Assembly: GCA_964450115.1 (NCBI GenBank)
Contig: CAYVCD010000040.1
Location: 1-13,258 of the forward strand
Direction: 5' to 3'
DNA from: 2-01-FULL-45-10 sp964450115
GTDB taxonomy: Bacteria; Omnitrophota; Gorgyraeia; 2-01-FULL-45-10
Length of the DNA stretch: 13,258 nucleotides
Shown: positions 12,515 to 13,258 of the stretch, in pieces
Layout of the letters: every line of letters begins with the position of its first letter
How positions within the stretch are numbered: the first letter of the stretch is position 1
Translations under genes and position numbers: made by a program
Notes under the pieces: generated by a model
Told to the model about the DNA's origin: nothing
The model's input: only the letters and a program-made list of their open reading frames with translations
The model's database searches: none

Positions 12515-13258
12515 CAAAAGTAAATATTGACGATTTTTTGAAGAAAGACAGCGAGTGGCTCAAAGGAACGGGCCCCAATTCGGATATAGTCATGTCCTCG
12601 AGAGTGAGGCTTGCCAGAAATCTTGACAAGCTCGCATTCTCCCACTGGGCCGACAAAAAACAGCAGGAATCGATAATGAACGCGGTATTCGACGCGGCCC
12701 GATCGGTCAACTATCTGAAAGACGCTCTATTCATAAGGCTCAAGGACCTGAACGAGGTCGACAGATTATTTCTTGTGGAGAGGCACCTGATGAGCCCGGA
12801 GCACACTAAAGATGTTGAATTTAAAGCTCTGATAGTGGATCCCAAGGAGATAGTCAGCATAATGGTCAATGAAGAGGACCATCTAAGGATACAGGTCCTG
12901 CAGTCCGGCTTTAACCTGATGGAAGCGTGGAGGATAGTAGATTCTCTCGATACGGAATTGAGTAAAAAATTATCATTCGCTTATTCTGCCAAGTGGGGCT
13001 ATCTTACCGCATGTCCGACTAACACAGGTACCGGGCTGCGCGGTTCGGTCATGATGCACTTGCCGTCCCTGGTATTTACGGCCCAGATAAGCAAGATACT
13101 GCAGGCTACAGCCAAGCTCGGCCTGAATATAAGAGGTCTTTACGGCGAAGGCACCGAGGCGAGCGGCAATCTCTTCCAGGTGTCGAACCAGGTATCGTTG
13201 GGCCGCACCGAAGAGGATATGATAGATAATATCGAGAGGATAATAAACCAGATAATCG
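12511..13258 (+). CDS. mcsB: McsB protein-arginine kinase (partial, runs off window)
   Basis: First 249 residues of McsB, an ATP:guanido phosphotransferase-fold enzyme that phosphorylates arginines on proteins, marking them for ClpCP in Firmicutes. Seen here: GPNSDIVMSSRVRLARNL (21-38), NEEDHLRIQ (120-128), CPTNTGTGLRGSVMMHLP (168-185) with the conserved Cys168, and GEGTEASGNLFQVSNQVSLG (212-231). Full McsB is about 350 aa, so about 100 residues including the C-terminal pArg-binding region lie outside. The start overlaps the mcsA stop as ATGA. No frameshift in the visible part. Confidence 0.95.
   Translation, partial: MTKVNIDDFLKKDSEWLKGTGPNSDIVMSSRVRLARNLDKLAFSHWADKKQQESIMNAVFDAARSVNYLKDALFIRLKDLNEVDRLFLVERHLMSPEHTKDVEFKALIVDPKEIVSIMVNEEDHLRIQVLQSGFNLMEAWRIVDSLDTELSKKLSFAYSAKWGYLTACPTNTGTGLRGSVMMHLPSLVFTAQISKILQATAKLGLNIRGLYGEGTEASGNLFQVSNQVSLGRTEEDMIDNIERIINQII

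Overview
The window looks like a metagenome-derived scaffold (it contains a run of exactly 100 N) from a diderm bacterium with moderate GC. The mix of a LolCDE-type lipoprotein export system (implying an outer membrane), SpoVG, the McsA/McsB protein-arginine kinase pair and many AUA isoleucine codons suggests Candidatus Omnitrophota or a relative in the PVC neighbourhood. That placement is inference from gene content, not from a search. All genes I accept are on the + strand.

Region 1 (19-2209) is a housekeeping run: spoVG, a YraN-family nuclease-fold protein and the ComM/YifB AAA+ ATPase, tightly packed. Region 2 (about 2123-4048) is an insertion at the 3' end of comM. The last 29 codons of comM occur twice, at 2123-2209 (joined to the gene) and at 3898-3984 (a stranded tail). 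Between the copies lie a DUF1016/YhcG PD-(D/E)XK nuclease gene and a REP-associated Y1 transposase gene flanked by 34-nt hairpin repeats. The second comM tail begins exactly where the right transposase repeat ends. Three further palindromes lie in and beside this unit.

Region 3 (4126-4879) has a probable terminator, a strong sigma70-type promoter and a HigB/HigA-like toxin-antitoxin pair. Region 4 (4911-7413) is one apparent operon behind a consensus promoter. It holds small lysine-rich, membrane, zinc-ribbon and DUF6132 genes, then a membrane-anchored HExxH metallopeptidase and a small exported protein. Almost every gene is preceded by a copy of a shared intergenic leader, which comes in two types. 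This is the best candidate for something undescribed.

Region 5 (7426-10823) returns to housekeeping genes: lysS, apparently leaderless, followed by lolC/E and lolD. A perfect 28-nt palindrome separates the two lol genes, and a 38-bp tandem repeat overlaps the lolD stop codon and runs into the assembly gap. Region 6 (11042-13258) has a promoter, a class IV branched-chain aminotransferase gene, and mcsA and mcsB with overlapping ends. mcsB runs off the window.

The core genes cover regulation, DNA uptake or recombination, translation, lipoprotein sorting, amino-acid metabolism and protein quality control. The comM-lysS interval (2210-7425) is accessory DNA and contains most of the unusual signals.
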